A DNA stretch of 64,000 nt, from the NCBI RefSeq assembly GCF_004322705.1, contig NZ_SIZZ01000001.1, positions 682,001 to 746,000 on the forward strand. The letters run 5' to 3'. The notes beneath the pieces were generated by a model. It had not been told where the DNA came from, searched no databases, and saw only the letters and a program-made list of their open reading frames with translations. Source of the stretch: Dyella terrae (GTDB lineage: Bacteria > Pseudomonadota > Gammaproteobacteria > Xanthomonadales > Rhodanobacteraceae). The position numbers and the translations under genes were made by a program. Shown piece after piece: positions 26,932 to 38,826 of this stretch (the first letter of the stretch is position 1; each line of letters starts with the position of its first letter).

Positions 26932-27356
26932 GTGAACGGAAGAACGGTAAACAGGGAATAGCATGTCGTGGCCGCACCATGGCTTGCGGGTTTGGCAGGA
27001 TGCCATGGCCTTGGTTACTTGCTTGTACGAAGCTACTTCGGTGTTTCCGGCAAGTGAGCAATTCGGACTCGTCGCACAGATTCGCAGGGCCACCGTTAGT
27101 GTTCCCTCCAATATATCGGAGGGTGCGAGCAGAGGTAGCAGGAGGGATTTCATCCGATTCCTCCTGATTGCCCGAGGTTCGTTGTCCGAACTGGATACAC
27201 AGATCCGAATCGCCGAGAATCTCGGCTTCGTGGACGACGCCAGCTCAATTATCGAAGAGCTCGGGAGACTCCGATGGTCCCTCAGCTCACTCATCAAAGT
27301 TCAACAAGCACGCATTACGTCATGACCAGTCCTGCTCTTACCCTTTACCGTTCACA
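26932..27356. mobile_element. 425-bp mini-element with four-helix-bundle gene
   Basis: The left end GTGAACGG-AAGAACGG-TAAACAGGG (26932-26956) and the right end CCCTTTACCGTTCAC (27342-27356) are imperfect inverted repeats of a GTGAACGGTAAA..GGG unit; the left copy has an extra 8-bp AAGAACGG and a 2-bp CA. Between them is a single gene, with lower GC than the chaperone genes on both sides. The ends are just after the dnaK hairpin and 48 bp before dnaJ. No transposase is present. Confidence 0.6.
26963..27325 (+). CDS. Four-helix-bundle protein (S23 / 23S rRNA intervening-sequence family)
   Basis: 120 residues. [60 protein letters not shown], then [20 protein letters not shown] is the classic signature of the family first known from 23S rRNA intervening sequences, related to Avd proteins of diversity-generating retroelements. 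No reverse transcriptase or variable repeat is nearby. Ribosome site CAGGGA. It splits the usual dnaK-dnaJ pair and has visibly lower GC than its neighbours, which suggests acquisition. Function unknown. Confidence 0.92.
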   Translation: MSWPHHGLRVWQDAMALVTCLYEATSVFPASEQFGLVAQIRRATVSVPSNISEGASRGSRRDFIRFLLIARGSLSELDTQIRIAENLGFVDDASSIIEELGRLRWSLSSLIKVQQARITS

Positions 27357-27404
27357 GGCGACGCAGTCGCCGGCTTCACAGGCCAACGGCCGGCCCCACC
27401 AGCC

Positions 27405-28535
27405 ATGACGAAGCGCGACTACTACGAAATCCTCGGTGTCGAACGCACCGTCACCGAAGTTGAACTCAAGAAGTCGTTTCGTCGGCTGGCGATGAAGTTC
27501 CATCCGGACCGCTGTCCGGACGATCCGCATGCGCAGGAAAAGTTCAAGGAAGCCAAGGAAGCCTACGAAGTGCTTTCCGATGCCGAGAAGCGCGCGTTGT
27601 ATGACCGCCATGGTCATGCCGCCTTCGAGAACGGCATGGGCGGCGGTCGCGGTGGCGCCGGTTTTGGCGACATGGGCGATATCTTCGGGGATATTTTCGG
27701 CGACATTTTTGGCATGGGCGGTGGCGGTCGCGGGCGTCCGCGTCGTGGCGCCGACCTGCGTTATCTGATGGATCTCGATCTCGAAGAAGCCGTGTTCGGC
27801 ATCGAAAAAAAGATCGAGGTGCCGACCCAGGTCAATTGCCAGCATTGCAATGGCTCAGGCTCGGAAGACGGCAAGGTGGCCCAGTGCCAGACCTGCCAGG
27901 GCCACGGCCGGGTACGCATGCAGAACGGCATTTTTTCGATCCAGCAGGCCTGTCCGCATTGCGGCGGCAGTGGCCAGGCGATCGAAAAGCCGTGCAAGAA
28001 GTGCCATGGCGACGGCCGCCTGGAAGAAACCCGCACGCTGTCGGTGCGCATTCCGGCGGGCGTCGACAACGGCGATCGCATTCGCCTGACGGGCCAGGGC
28101 GAAGCCGGCCCTGCGGGCACGGAAGCGGGCGATCTTTACGTGGAAGTGCGCGTGCGCGAACACAATATCTTCCAGCGCGACGGCAACGACCTCTATTGCG
28201 AAGTGCCGATTCGATTCGCCCAGGCAGCCCTGGGTGCGGAGCTGCAGGTCCCGACGCTGGAAGGCGAGGTGCCCGTGCAGATCCCGCCGGAAACCCAGAC
28301 GGGTCAGCAGTTCCGGTTGCGCGGTCGGGGCGTCAAGTCGGTTCGCAGCGGCCGTGCCGGTGATCTGATTTGCCGCGTGCTGGTGGAGACCCCGGTGCGC
28401 CTGACCAAGCAACAGCGCGATCTGCTGGAGCAGCTTGAAACCACGTTCGCTGGCGGCGAAGCCGAGAAGCACACCCCGCAGGCCAAGACCTGGGTCGACG
28501 GCGTGAAGCAGTTCTGGTCGCGCGTGACCTCCTGA
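27405..28535 (+). CDS. dnaJ: Co-chaperone DnaJ (Hsp40)
   Basis: 376 residues. J-domain with HPD at residues 33-35 ([26 protein letters not shown]). Gly/Phe-rich segment ([20 protein letters not shown]). Four zinc motifs CxxCxGx[34 protein letters not shown]-terminal substrate domain. I start at the ATG at 27405; longer frames begin inside the mini-element. No good ribosome site precedes it (CCCCACCAGCC), so the insertion may have changed its translation. Confidence 0.97.
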   Translation: MTKRDYYEILGVERTVTEVELKKSFRRLAMKFHPDRCPDDPHAQEKFKEAKEAYEVLSDAEKRALYDRHGHAAFENGMGGGRGGAGFGDMGDIFGDIFGDIFGMGGGGRGRPRRGADLRYLMDLDLEEAVFGIEKKIEVPTQVNCQHCNGSGSEDGKVAQCQTCQGHGRVRMQNGIFSIQQACPHCGGSGQAIEKPCKKCHGDGRLEETRTLSVRIPAGVDNGDRIRLTGQGEAGPAGTEAGDLYVEVRVREHNIFQRDGNDLYCEVPIRFAQAALGAELQVPTLEGEVPVQIPPETQTGQQFRLRGRGVKSVRSGRAGDLICRVLVETPVRLTKQQRDLLEQLETTFAGGEAEKHTPQAKTWVDGVKQFWSRVTS

Positions 28536-28635
28536 TCGTACGTTTCCACATGCCCCATCAGTCGCCGGCGTGTACGCAAGGACGCGCTGGCGTTAGCATC
28601 GCAACCCCTTGTCATTCCGTCTGCGGAGTAAGCCC

Positions 28636-29442
28636 ATGAGTCGTCCCGTTCGTCTGGCCATCCAGGGCGCTACCGGTCGCATGGGACAGGCCCTGCTGGC
28701 CCTACTTCGCAACGACGAACGCTTCGAGCTGGTGGCTGCATTGACCGCGCCGGATGCCGCACAGCTGGGCACGCCGATCTACGTCGGTGAAGACAGTGGC
28801 CTTCGTTTCAGTCATGCGTGGCCGGCCAGTGGCGAGCTTGATGTTGTGATCGACTTCAGTGGCCCGTCCGGTCTCGCCGACGCGCTGGCCTATTGTCAGG
28901 CGCAAGGTGTTGCTCTGGTAACGGGCACGACGGGCCTGGACAAGGCGCTGCAGGACAAGCTGGCTGCGGCGTCTGCGACTATCCCCTTGCTGCGCTCGGC
29001 CAATTTCAGCCTGGGCGTTGCCGTGCTCAAGCGCCTTCTCCGTGAGGCGGCTGCTGCACTGCCTGACTGGGACCTCGATATTGTCGAGGCGCATCACAGT
29101 CGCAAGGAAGATGCGCCCTCAGGCACGGCGCTCGCCCTGGGGGAGGCTGCCGCATCGGCGCGCGGCACCACGCTTGGTGAGTCGGCCGTTTACGCCCGCG
29201 AGGGTCGCACGGGGCCGCGTCAGGCGGGCACCATCGGGTTTGCCGTCATTCGCGGCGGCGATATTGTTGGCGAGCATGAGTCGTTGCTGATGGGGCAGGG
29301 AGAGCGCATTGAGCTCAATCATCGCGCAACCGATCGATCAATCTTTGCGCGCGGCGCCATTGAAGCGGCCCATTGGCTGGCTGGTCACGAGCCCGGCGCC
29401 TACGATCTCGACGCCATGTTGAACGAGCGCACGGCACGCTGA
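28636..29442 (+). CDS. dapB: 4-hydroxy-tetrahydrodipicolinate reductase
   Basis: 268 residues from the ATG at 28636 (GGAGTAAG upstream). NADPH motif IQGATGRMGQAL at the N-terminus, catalytic motif EAHHSRKEDAPSGTAL with the conserved His and Lys, and the substrate-binding part (VTGTTGLDK, RSANFSLGV). It makes tetrahydrodipicolinate in lysine/diaminopimelate synthesis. It follows dnaJ by 100 bp, as in many gammaproteobacteria. Confidence 0.96.
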   Translation: MSRPVRLAIQGATGRMGQALLALLRNDERFELVAALTAPDAAQLGTPIYVGEDSGLRFSHAWPASGELDVVIDFSGPSGLADALAYCQAQGVALVTGTTGLDKALQDKLAAASATIPLLRSANFSLGVAVLKRLLREAAAALPDWDLDIVEAHHSRKEDAPSGTALALGEAAASARGTTLGESAVYAREGRTGPRQAGTIGFAVIRGGDIVGEHESLLMGQGERIELNHRATDRSIFARGAIEAAHWLAGHEPGAYDLDAMLNERTAR

Positions 29443-29473
29443 TCGCCTGATTCCTTCGCAGGAGCGCAGTGCC

Positions 29474-30394
29474 ATGAGCAGCGAACTGGCCGCCCACCTG
29501 ATCCACGGGCGCCGCCAACGGCCGGACGGCCCTGCGCCGGTCGACATCATTTCTGTGCAATCCCAGTTGGTTTATGGCCATGCCGGCAATAGCGCGGCGG
29601 TGCCGCCGTTGCGCCAGCTGGGAGTACGCGTGGCGGAGGTGCCAACCACGCTGTTGAGTAACGCACCGTTCTACGCCACGACGCGCGGCCGCGTGCTGCC
29701 AGCTGACTGGTTAGCGGATCTGCTGCTGGGTGCGCGCGAGCGTGGCATCCATCGACGGGCAACCGCGTTGATCTCCGGCTATCTCGGCAGCATCGATAAC
29801 GGCGTCGTCTTTGCGAAGTTCGTCGACGAAACCCTCGTCGACGCACCTGGCCTCAAGTACTGCCTGGACCCGGTGATCGGCGACACACACACCGGCCCTT
29901 ACGTTGAGCCGGGGCTGGAGACGATCTTCCGCGAGCGCCTGCTGCCGCACGCCTGGATGGTGACGCCCAACGCCTTCGAACTCGAGCGCCTCAGCGAGAT
30001 GCCGTGCCAGACGGAACGCGAATGCGAGGCCGCGGCGCATCACCTCCTCGCACAGGGTCCTTTCTGGGTCGTTACGCACAGCGTTCGCGATGCCGCGGGC
30101 CAGCTCGTGACGATGGCCGTGAGTCGCGAGGAGGCGTGGAAGATCACCACGCCGGAGCTTCCCATTGATGTGGCTGGCACCGGCGATGTGTTGACGGCGA
30201 TGCTCGTGGCGGGTGTCTTGCTCGATCAGCTCTCCATGCCTCGCGCTCTGGAGCGGGCCGTCAATGCGGTTCACCAAATGCTTGAGGCCACGCTTGAGCG
30301 TGGCATCGAAGAAGTCGATCTGAACGTGGCGGCGACGGTCGCACGCGACCCGACGCGGTGGATTTTCAGGGTTGCTCCGGCAAGTCGGGGCTGA
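29474..30394 (+). CDS. pdxY: Pyridoxal kinase (PdxY/PdxK type)
   Basis: 306 residues. Ribokinase fold: start DIISVQSQLVYGHAGNSAAV, with LGVRVAEVPTTLLSN; GLKYCLDPVIGDTHTGPYVE; and the anion hole/catalytic Asp motif IDVAGTGDVLTAMLVAG. The GHxGN and GTGD motifs define the pyridoxal kinase group. It salvages vitamin B6. It lies 31 bp after dapB. The C-terminus is somewhat longer than in E. coli PdxY. Confidence 0.92.
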   Translation: MSSELAAHLIHGRRQRPDGPAPVDIISVQSQLVYGHAGNSAAVPPLRQLGVRVAEVPTTLLSNAPFYATTRGRVLPADWLADLLLGARERGIHRRATALISGYLGSIDNGVVFAKFVDETLVDAPGLKYCLDPVIGDTHTGPYVEPGLETIFRERLLPHAWMVTPNAFELERLSEMPCQTERECEAAAHHLLAQGPFWVVTHSVRDAAGQLVTMAVSREEAWKITTPELPIDVAGTGDVLTAMLVAGVLLDQLSMPRALERAVNAVHQMLEATLERGIEEVDLNVAATVARDPTRWIFRVAPASRG

Positions 30395-30464
30395 GAAACC
30401 CTCTGTCTTCTCCCGAACCTCTTCCCGAAACATCGCAACCCCACTACCATCCGCCATCCCCGTT

Positions 30465-30669
30465 GGGGAGTAGCCATCCTCACTCCCGAAGGCTTCCGGC
30501 CTTCAAACCAGAGGAATCCACGTCAACAGACTTGAAGCTTCGGCTTCATGGCGTGGATGGCCTGCTATCGAGGCATTCGATGGCTCGCCCGGCGAGACCT
30601 TTGGCCATGACGTGCTCACCTGGCCGGGCGAGCGGCGTCCATGCGCCATCGGTTTTTCGCTCGCCCGGC
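30465..30669 (+). promoter_or_regulatory. Putative yybP-ykoY (manganese) riboswitch with expression platform
   Basis: The conserved 5' element GGGGAGTAGCC (30465-30475) and the 3' element CGTCAACAGACT (30521-30532) match the yybP-ykoY aptamer core. Supporting stems are ATCCACG/CGTGGAT (30516-30522, 30552-30558) and TGAAGC-TTCG-GCTTCA (30533-30548). Downstream, segment A GCTCGCCCGGC (30583-30593) and segment C CGCTCGCCCGGC (30658-30669) can both pair with segment B GCCGGGCGAGCG (30623-30634), a switch arrangement. Segment C is 11 nt before the ATG at 30681. No other gene lies in this gap. Confidence 0.75.
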
Positions 30670-30680
30670 CCGGATATTCC

Positions 30681-31685
30681 ATGCTTACCGCTTTGCTGTT
30701 CCTGCTTTCCGCGGGTGCGATCTATTTCGCCTGCGAGTACTTCGTCAATGGCGTCGAGTGGTTCGGTCGCAAGCTCAGCCTTGGCGCCACCGCGACGGGC
30801 ACCGTGCTGGCGGCCTTCGGTACGGCGTTGCCCGAAAGCGCGGTGACCTTTGTCGCCGTCGTCTTTGGCAAGTCGGCTGAACAAAAGGACATTGGCGTGG
30901 GCGCCGCCCTGGGTGGCCCGCTGGTGCTGGCGACGATCGCCTATGCGGTGGTCGGTGTGGCCCTGTGGATGAATCGAAAGCGGTTGCGGCGCGGCGACAT
31001 GCTGGTTCGCGTCGATCACGGGCGACTGGCACGAGACCAGTCGTGGTTCCTGGGCATTTTCGTCGTGAAGTGTGGACTGGGCCTGGTCGCTTTTGCGATC
31101 AAGCCCTGGCTGGGCGTGATGTTCCTGGTGGCCTATGCGCTTTACGTGTGGCGTGAGCTGAAGGACGGTGACACGGCGCCAGAGGAAGAGGAGCTGGAGC
31201 CCCTCAAGTTCCAGCCGCAGGCCGACAATCCTGCTATGTCACGCGTGTTTCTGCAGACGGTGCTGGCGTTGGTGGTCATCGCCCTGGCCTCGCATACGTT
31301 TGTCAAACAGATCGAAGCCATTGGCCTGGCGCTGCAGCTGTCCCCGCATCTGGTGGCGCTGGTGTTGAGCCCGGTCGCGACGGAGCTGCCGGAAACGGTC
31401 AATGCGCTGATCTGGGTGCGCCAGGGCAAAGAGCGGCTGGCGCTTGCCAACATTTCCGGCGCCATGATGATCCAGGCCACGATTCCCAGTGCGCTCGCGC
31501 TGTTCGCCACGCCGTGGCTCTTCGATGCCCCGCTGATGGTGGCTGGCCTGGTAACCGGCGTGGCGATCATCTACCTGTGGTGGCTGTTCCGTCGCGGTCG
31601 GGTGGATGCGCGCTGGCTCGTGCCCGTGGGCTTGCTCTATGCCGTTTTCGCCGCGTTTGTCGCCTGGCATTTTGCCGTGGGCTGA
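30681..31685 (+). CDS. CaCA-family cation/Na+ antiporter, probable Mn2+ or Ca2+ exporter
   Basis: 334 residues with two Na_Ca_ex halves and about ten membrane segments. Alpha repeats: LGATATGTVLAAFGTALPES in the first half and LVALVLSPVATELPETVNAL in the second. An acidic loop (GDTAPEEEELEPL) separates them. The ATG at 30681 is preferred; the frame to 30612 would lie in the riboswitch. The family is usually called calcium/sodium antiporter. The manganese-type riboswitch upstream makes Mn2+ export the better guess, by inference. Confidence 0.88.
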   Translation: MLTALLFLLSAGAIYFACEYFVNGVEWFGRKLSLGATATGTVLAAFGTALPESAVTFVAVVFGKSAEQKDIGVGAALGGPLVLATIAYAVVGVALWMNRKRLRRGDMLVRVDHGRLARDQSWFLGIFVVKCGLGLVAFAIKPWLGVMFLVAYALYVWRELKDGDTAPEEEELEPLKFQPQADNPAMSRVFLQTVLALVVIALASHTFVKQIEAIGLALQLSPHLVALVLSPVATELPETVNALIWVRQGKERLALANISGAMMIQATIPSALALFATPWLFDAPLMVAGLVTGVAIIYLWWLFRRGRVDARWLVPVGLLYAVFAAFVAWHFAVG

Positions 31686-31719
31686 GCCTGCGTTGGCCGG
31701 CCTGTCGCGGTGCTCAGTG

Positions 31720-32466
31720 CTACGGCAGGCGGGCCAGCTCGGACCGGGCGGCTGCCAGCCATTCCTTTTCCTTCCGGCGGTAGTAGCCGGGCATCAGCCT
31801 GGCCCGATCGAGCAATCCGTTCAGTACCTCACGCGCCTCGGTGATCCGCTGCGTGCGCGCGAGCAAGGCGGCGTAACGAAACCGGCCCTCTTCGCCGGGA
31901 TAGCTATCGGCCAGCACGCGGTATTCATCCAGCGCCTTGTCCGTTTCACCGAGGGCTTCAAGGCTGCGTGCATACAGCAGGTGGCCATCGGTCGAGCGGT
32001 AATTCGGATTGGCGGCGATCAACGCATCAAGGGTCTGTCGCGCGCCGGCGAAATCATTCAGTCCGGCCTGGGCCTGGGCTTTGCCCAGCATGAAGTCGGG
32101 ATCGGTGGCGTACATGCCAGCAAGTAAGCCATCAAACAACTCCAGCGCATTGGCGCAGTCACCGGATTGCAGGCATTCGTCCGCAAGGCGGCGACGGTTT
32201 TCCACGGTGTTGCTCAGCTGGATCTGGCGCTGCAACTCACGGCGTCGACGTTGTGGGTCGATGACTGCCACGGCCTTGCGGGCCACCTGGCGACCGCGTG
32301 GGTCATGGCGCAGGTCGGGGATGATCGCGACGATCGTATACACCAGGATCGTCAGGTACGAACCGATGACGAGGAAGACGATCCAGTAGAAGGGTCGATT
32401 CGTGCGAATGACATGCACGATGCACGCCACCTGCATGGCGATGGAGAGGTAAAAAAGAATCGGCAC
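31720..32466 (-). CDS. Membrane-anchored TPR protein
   Basis: 248 residues from a GTG at 32466 (GGGGGG upstream); the longer frame to 32595 enters the next gene and has no membrane topology. Two N-terminal membrane segments (PILFYLSIAMQVACIVHVIR and PFYWIVFLVIGSYLTILVYTIVA, the PLDc_N-like pattern), then an arginine-rich linker (DPQRRRRELQRQ) and four or so TPR-like repeats (ECLQSGDCANALELFDGLLA; LYARSLEALGETDKALDEYR). Typical of an uncharacterised gammaproteobacterial family. Probably a scaffold at the inner membrane. It is on the same strand as, and 67 bp after, the oxygenase gene. Confidence 0.8.
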   Translation of the reverse strand: MPILFYLSIAMQVACIVHVIRTNRPFYWIVFLVIGSYLTILVYTIVAIIPDLRHDPRGRQVARKAVAVIDPQRRRRELQRQIQLSNTVENRRRLADECLQSGDCANALELFDGLLAGMYATDPDFMLGKAQAQAGLNDFAGARQTLDALIAANPNYRSTDGHLLYARSLEALGETDKALDEYRVLADSYPGEEGRFRYAALLARTQRITEAREVLNGLLDRARLMPGYYRRKEKEWLAAARSELARLP

Positions 32467-32533
32467 GCGTGCCCCCCGGTAGCGTTGACCCGAAACCCGG
32501 CATGCTACGTCAAGCCGCCGGGGGTGCGGAAGC

Positions 32534-33235
32534 TCAGTCGCGGTGCGCGGCGTTGCGGTCGCGGCCGGCGCCGAGTCGGCGGTCCAGCGCTCCAAAGATC
32601 TTCTTGAAGGCCCGGGCGAACTTGCCGCGCTTGGTCTTGCGCAGCTTTTCTTCTTCGCTGGTCAGCCAGGCCACCTGGATCACCCGACGCTCGCCTTCGT
32701 ACGGCAGATGGCCATGGAAGGAGTTGTCGCAACGCTTGAACACCGCAAACTCGCCATACAGAGGCTTGAGCTCCGGCGCGACGATGTCATCGATGTTGTC
32801 GATGCTGCCAAGGAAGCGCAGGCAGCCATCGCTGGTGTCCGGCCACTGGGTATTCAGGTAGAGCAGGGCGGTGGCCACCTTGGAGCGGCTGTCCGTGTGG
32901 ATGGTGCCGTGGCGCCTGTTGAGCGAGCGGCACAGGGTCACCAGAGTCGGGTAGCCACCCAGGTTGTCGATGCCCAGGCGGGTGCCGATGGCGCTGGCAA
33001 ACTCGGGCGTGGTGAGACGCTGGACCAGGGCGTTGATGGTCGGGCCGCAGTCGCTGGCGTCGTAGGGAAAGAAACCGGCGCTGGCATAGCGTGGGAAATC
33101 GCGCTCCAGCTCGGAACGGAATTCATCGGGTAGCTGCCCGTGGGCGATCATGAACGGGAAGGGATCGTGCCGGACATCCGTGTCGGGACGGTCGAGACGA
33201 GCCGGATCGAGCAGAACGGCAGCGGCAGCGTTCAT
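32534..33235 (-). CDS. 2OG-Fe(II) oxygenase
   Basis: 233 residues. Iron ligands H113-x-D115 in GTIHTDSRSK and H174 in NSFHGHLPYEGERRVIQVAW, with R184 a likely 2-oxoglutarate anchor. The double-stranded beta-helix (FAVFKRCDNSFHG) is recognisable. The last 40 residues are very basic (KTKRGKFARAFKKIFGALDR). The substrate is not known; related proteins act on proteins or small molecules. The ATG at 33235 has no close promoter that I can define. Confidence 0.88.
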   Translation of the reverse strand: MNAAAAVLLDPARLDRPDTDVRHDPFPFMIAHGQLPDEFRSELERDFPRYASAGFFPYDASDCGPTINALVQRLTTPEFASAIGTRLGIDNLGGYPTLVTLCRSLNRRHGTIHTDSRSKVATALLYLNTQWPDTSDGCLRFLGSIDNIDDIVAPELKPLYGEFAVFKRCDNSFHGHLPYEGERRVIQVAWLTSEEEKLRKTKRGKFARAFKKIFGALDRRLGAGRDRNAAHRD

Positions 33236-33436
33236 AAGGGGTGCAGATCTCCATCAAAGCGCGGCCTAGTTTAGCGCGTGGGCCCTGTTTACGAATCGTG
33301 GAGACGTCTCATGGTGGAATGTTCGCCATCGACCGCGAGCCCGGTCCATGGGGCCTCGCGGCTAACGTGGACCTAAACGCCGTCGCAGAAGCATCAAATA
33401 CTTGCCACGAAGACGTCGTTTTCACGTTCGTTTCTG

Positions 33437-33465
33437 TGGACAGAAAGCCCCCTCGCACCTATCAT
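33437..33465 (+). promoter_or_regulatory. Candidate carAB promoter; leader 33236-33555
   Basis: TGGACA (33437-33442), 17-bp spacer, TATCAT (33460-33465), which would give an 80-nt leader before carA. The 320-bp gap between the oxygenase and carA holds no other gene; a palindrome GAGACGTCTC lies near 33299-33308. I see no clear arginine or pyrimidine attenuator. Confidence 0.5.
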
Positions 33466-33555
33466 TGCGACCCGCCCTGTGACTTTCCTCGACCAAGGTC
33501 CACAAGCCTGCTTCCAGCGGCTTGCGGACTTTGCTGCACCTAAAAGGCGGCCTCC

Positions 33556-34683
33556 ATGCCTACTCCCGCTCTGCTTGCCCTCGAAGATGGCAGCGTGTTC
33601 CACGGCCATGCCGTGGGCGCGACTGGTGAAACCGTCGGTGAGGTGGTTTTCAACACCGCCATGACCGGCTACCAGGAGATCCTCACCGATCCCTCGTACT
33701 CGCGTCAGATCGTTACCCTGACTTATCCCCACATCGGCAACACCGGCGTCAATGCCGAGGACGCCGAGTCCACCGCCGTGCACGCCGCCGGCCTGATCGT
33801 GCGCGACGTTCCGCGCCGGGCCAGCAACTGGCGCAGCACCGAGAGCCTGCCCGATTACCTCAAGCGCCATGGCATCGTAGCCATCGCCGGTATCGACACG
33901 CGCCGCCTCACGCGCATCTTGCGTGACAAGGGCGCGCTGTCGGGCTGCATTCTCGCCGGCGACCACGTCGACGCCGAGACGGCGCTGGCCAAGGCGCGTG
34001 CCTTCCCGGGCCTCAATGGCATGGACCTGGCCAAGGTGGTCAGCGTCACCGCGCCTTACCAGTGGCAGGAAGGCGTCTACGACCTCGACAAGACGGCCTT
34101 CAACCAGCCGGCCAAGCGCTTCAAGGTCGTCGCCTACGACTTCGGCACCAAGCACAACATTTTCCGCCTGCTTGCCGAGCAGGGTTGCGACATCACGGTG
34201 GTGCCGGCGCAAACGCCTGCCGCCGACGTGCTGGCGATGAAGCCCGATGGCGTGTTCCTGTCCAATGGCCCCGGCGATCCGGCCGCCTGCGACTACGCCA
34301 TCGAGGCCACCAAGGCCTTGCTCGAGGCAAAGATCCCGCTGTTTGGCATCTGCCTGGGCCATCAGATCATGGGCCTGGCCCTGGGTGCCAAGACCCTCAA
34401 GATGAAGTTCGGCCATCACGGCGCGAACCACCCGGTGAAGGACCACGACGACGGCCGCGTGCTGATCACCTCGCAGAACCACGGTTTTGCGGTGGACCCG
34501 GCCACGCTGCCGGCCAACGTGCGCGTCACTCACTCTTCGCTGTTCGATGGTTCGCTGCAGGGCTTTGCGCTCACCGACCGTCCGGCGTTCTGCTTCCAGG
34601 GTCACCCGGAAGCAAGCCCGGGTCCGCACGACATCGGCTACCTGTTCGAACGTTTCTCCAAGCTGATGCAGGAGGCCCGCTGA
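33556..34683 (+). CDS. carA: Carbamoyl-phosphate synthase small subunit
   Basis: 375 residues. N-terminal domain with [21 protein letters not shown]-terminal class I glutamine amidotransferase with the nucleophile in [11 protein letters not shown] and the His/Glu pair in [13 protein letters not shown]. It releases ammonia from glutamine and passes it to CarB. Ribosome site AAGGCGG. One base separates its stop from the carB ATG, a coupled operon. Confidence 0.97.
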   Translation: MPTPALLALEDGSVFHGHAVGATGETVGEVVFNTAMTGYQEILTDPSYSRQIVTLTYPHIGNTGVNAEDAESTAVHAAGLIVRDVPRRASNWRSTESLPDYLKRHGIVAIAGIDTRRLTRILRDKGALSGCILAGDHVDAETALAKARAFPGLNGMDLAKVVSVTAPYQWQEGVYDLDKTAFNQPAKRFKVVAYDFGTKHNIFRLLAEQGCDITVVPAQTPAADVLAMKPDGVFLSNGPGDPAACDYAIEATKALLEAKIPLFGICLGHQIMGLALGAKTLKMKFGHHGANHPVKDHDDGRVLITSQNHGFAVDPATLPANVRVTHSSLFDGSLQGFALTDRPAFCFQGHPEASPGPHDIGYLFERFSKLMQEAR

Positions 34684-34684
34684 G

Positions 34685-37908
<3,224 letters not shown>

Positions 37909-37912
<4 letters not shown>

Positions 37913-38388
37913 GTCGCGCGCCCATCACCAAGAAAGGTTCGGAGCGCCTCAAGGCCGAACTGGAGCGCCTGAAGTCCGTCGACCGGCCGCGGATCATCGC
38001 GGCCATCGCCGAGGCGCGTGCGCATGGCGACCTGAAGGAAAACGCCGAATATCACGCCGCCCGTGAGCAGCAGAGCTTTACCGAGGGTCGCATTGCGGAA
38101 CTCGAAGGCGCGCTGTCCACGGCGGAGGTGATCGACGTGGCCCGTCTGGCTGCGGGTACGCGTGTGGTCTTTGGTGCCACGGTCGATCTGGAAGACGAAG
38201 ATAGCGGTGAGGCCGTGACCTACCAGATCGTTGGCGATCTCGAAGCGGACATCAAGCAGCGTCTGATTGCGGTGTCGTCGCCCATCGCTCGTGCCCTGAT
38301 CGGGAAGAGTGCGGGGGATAGCTTTGAGTTCAAGGCGCCCAACGGCGTGAAACGTTACGAGATCACGGGCGTCAACTACGACGCATAA
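37909..38388 (+). CDS. greA: Transcript cleavage factor GreA
   Basis: 159 residues. N-terminal coiled coil with the tip acidic residues ([20 protein letters not shown], the D-x-x-E-N signature) that enter the RNA polymerase secondary channel, then the FKBP-like C-terminal domain ending [14 protein letters not shown]. It begins inside the carB stop (ATGA overlap), as in Xanthomonas. Confidence 0.97.
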
Positions 38389-38570
38389 GGACGGTGTCGT
38401 CGCCGGGTGCGCGACATCTGCGCATCGGGTGGTGCTCCGGATCAACAGGGCCGGCTGAGGGGCATACCTTCAGTCGGCCTTGTTATTGGTGGGGGTGGGA
38501 TCGGCCTGGGCGTGCGCTGCCGGTTTCCGAAGCGCTCCGCGGGCGAGCGCCTCCGTAGATCGCAGGCCAC

Positions 38571-38598
38571 AAAAAAGCCGCCTTGAGGGCGGCTTTTT
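38571..38598. terminator. Bidirectional terminator between greA and rpmJ
   Basis: Stem GCCGCC (38577-38582) with GGCGGC (38588-38593), flanked by six A (38571-38576) and five T (38594-38598). It works for greA (plus) and rpmJ (minus). Confidence 0.88.
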
Positions 38599-38622
38599 GC
38601 AAGTTCGTACGAGCAGCTGAAA

Positions 38623-38748
38623 TTAGCGCTGACGAGCCTTGAAACGCGGGTTGCTCTTGCAGATCACGAAAACCTTGCCGCGACGGCGCACAACCTTGCA
38701 GTCACGGTGCCGCTGCTTGGCGGACTTCAAAGAGGAAAGCACCTTCAC
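38623..38748 (-). CDS. rpmJ: 50S ribosomal protein L36, C-minus type
   Basis: 41 residues: [20 protein letters not shown], then [21 protein letters not shown]. The start is a GTG at 38748 with a good ribosome site (GGAG). It matches the YkgO-like, zinc-independent (C-minus) L36 form, with only two cysteines instead of the CxxC...C...H site. In Xanthomonads this is the usual L36 gene, placed alone. Confidence 0.97.
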   Translation of the reverse strand: MKVLSSLKSAKQRHRDCKVVRRRGKVFVICKSNPRFKARQR

Positions 38749-38826
38749 GGCCAGCTCCTGAAACATACGTATAAAGACGAGAGCCCGAAAGTGTAGCTGC
38801 TTGATTGGATTAGAACAAGTCCAGTC

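Noticed and set aside
33241-33543. 100-residue open frame before carA
   Set aside because: No ribosome site, Pro/Cys-rich random composition, and it overlaps the likely carA promoter.
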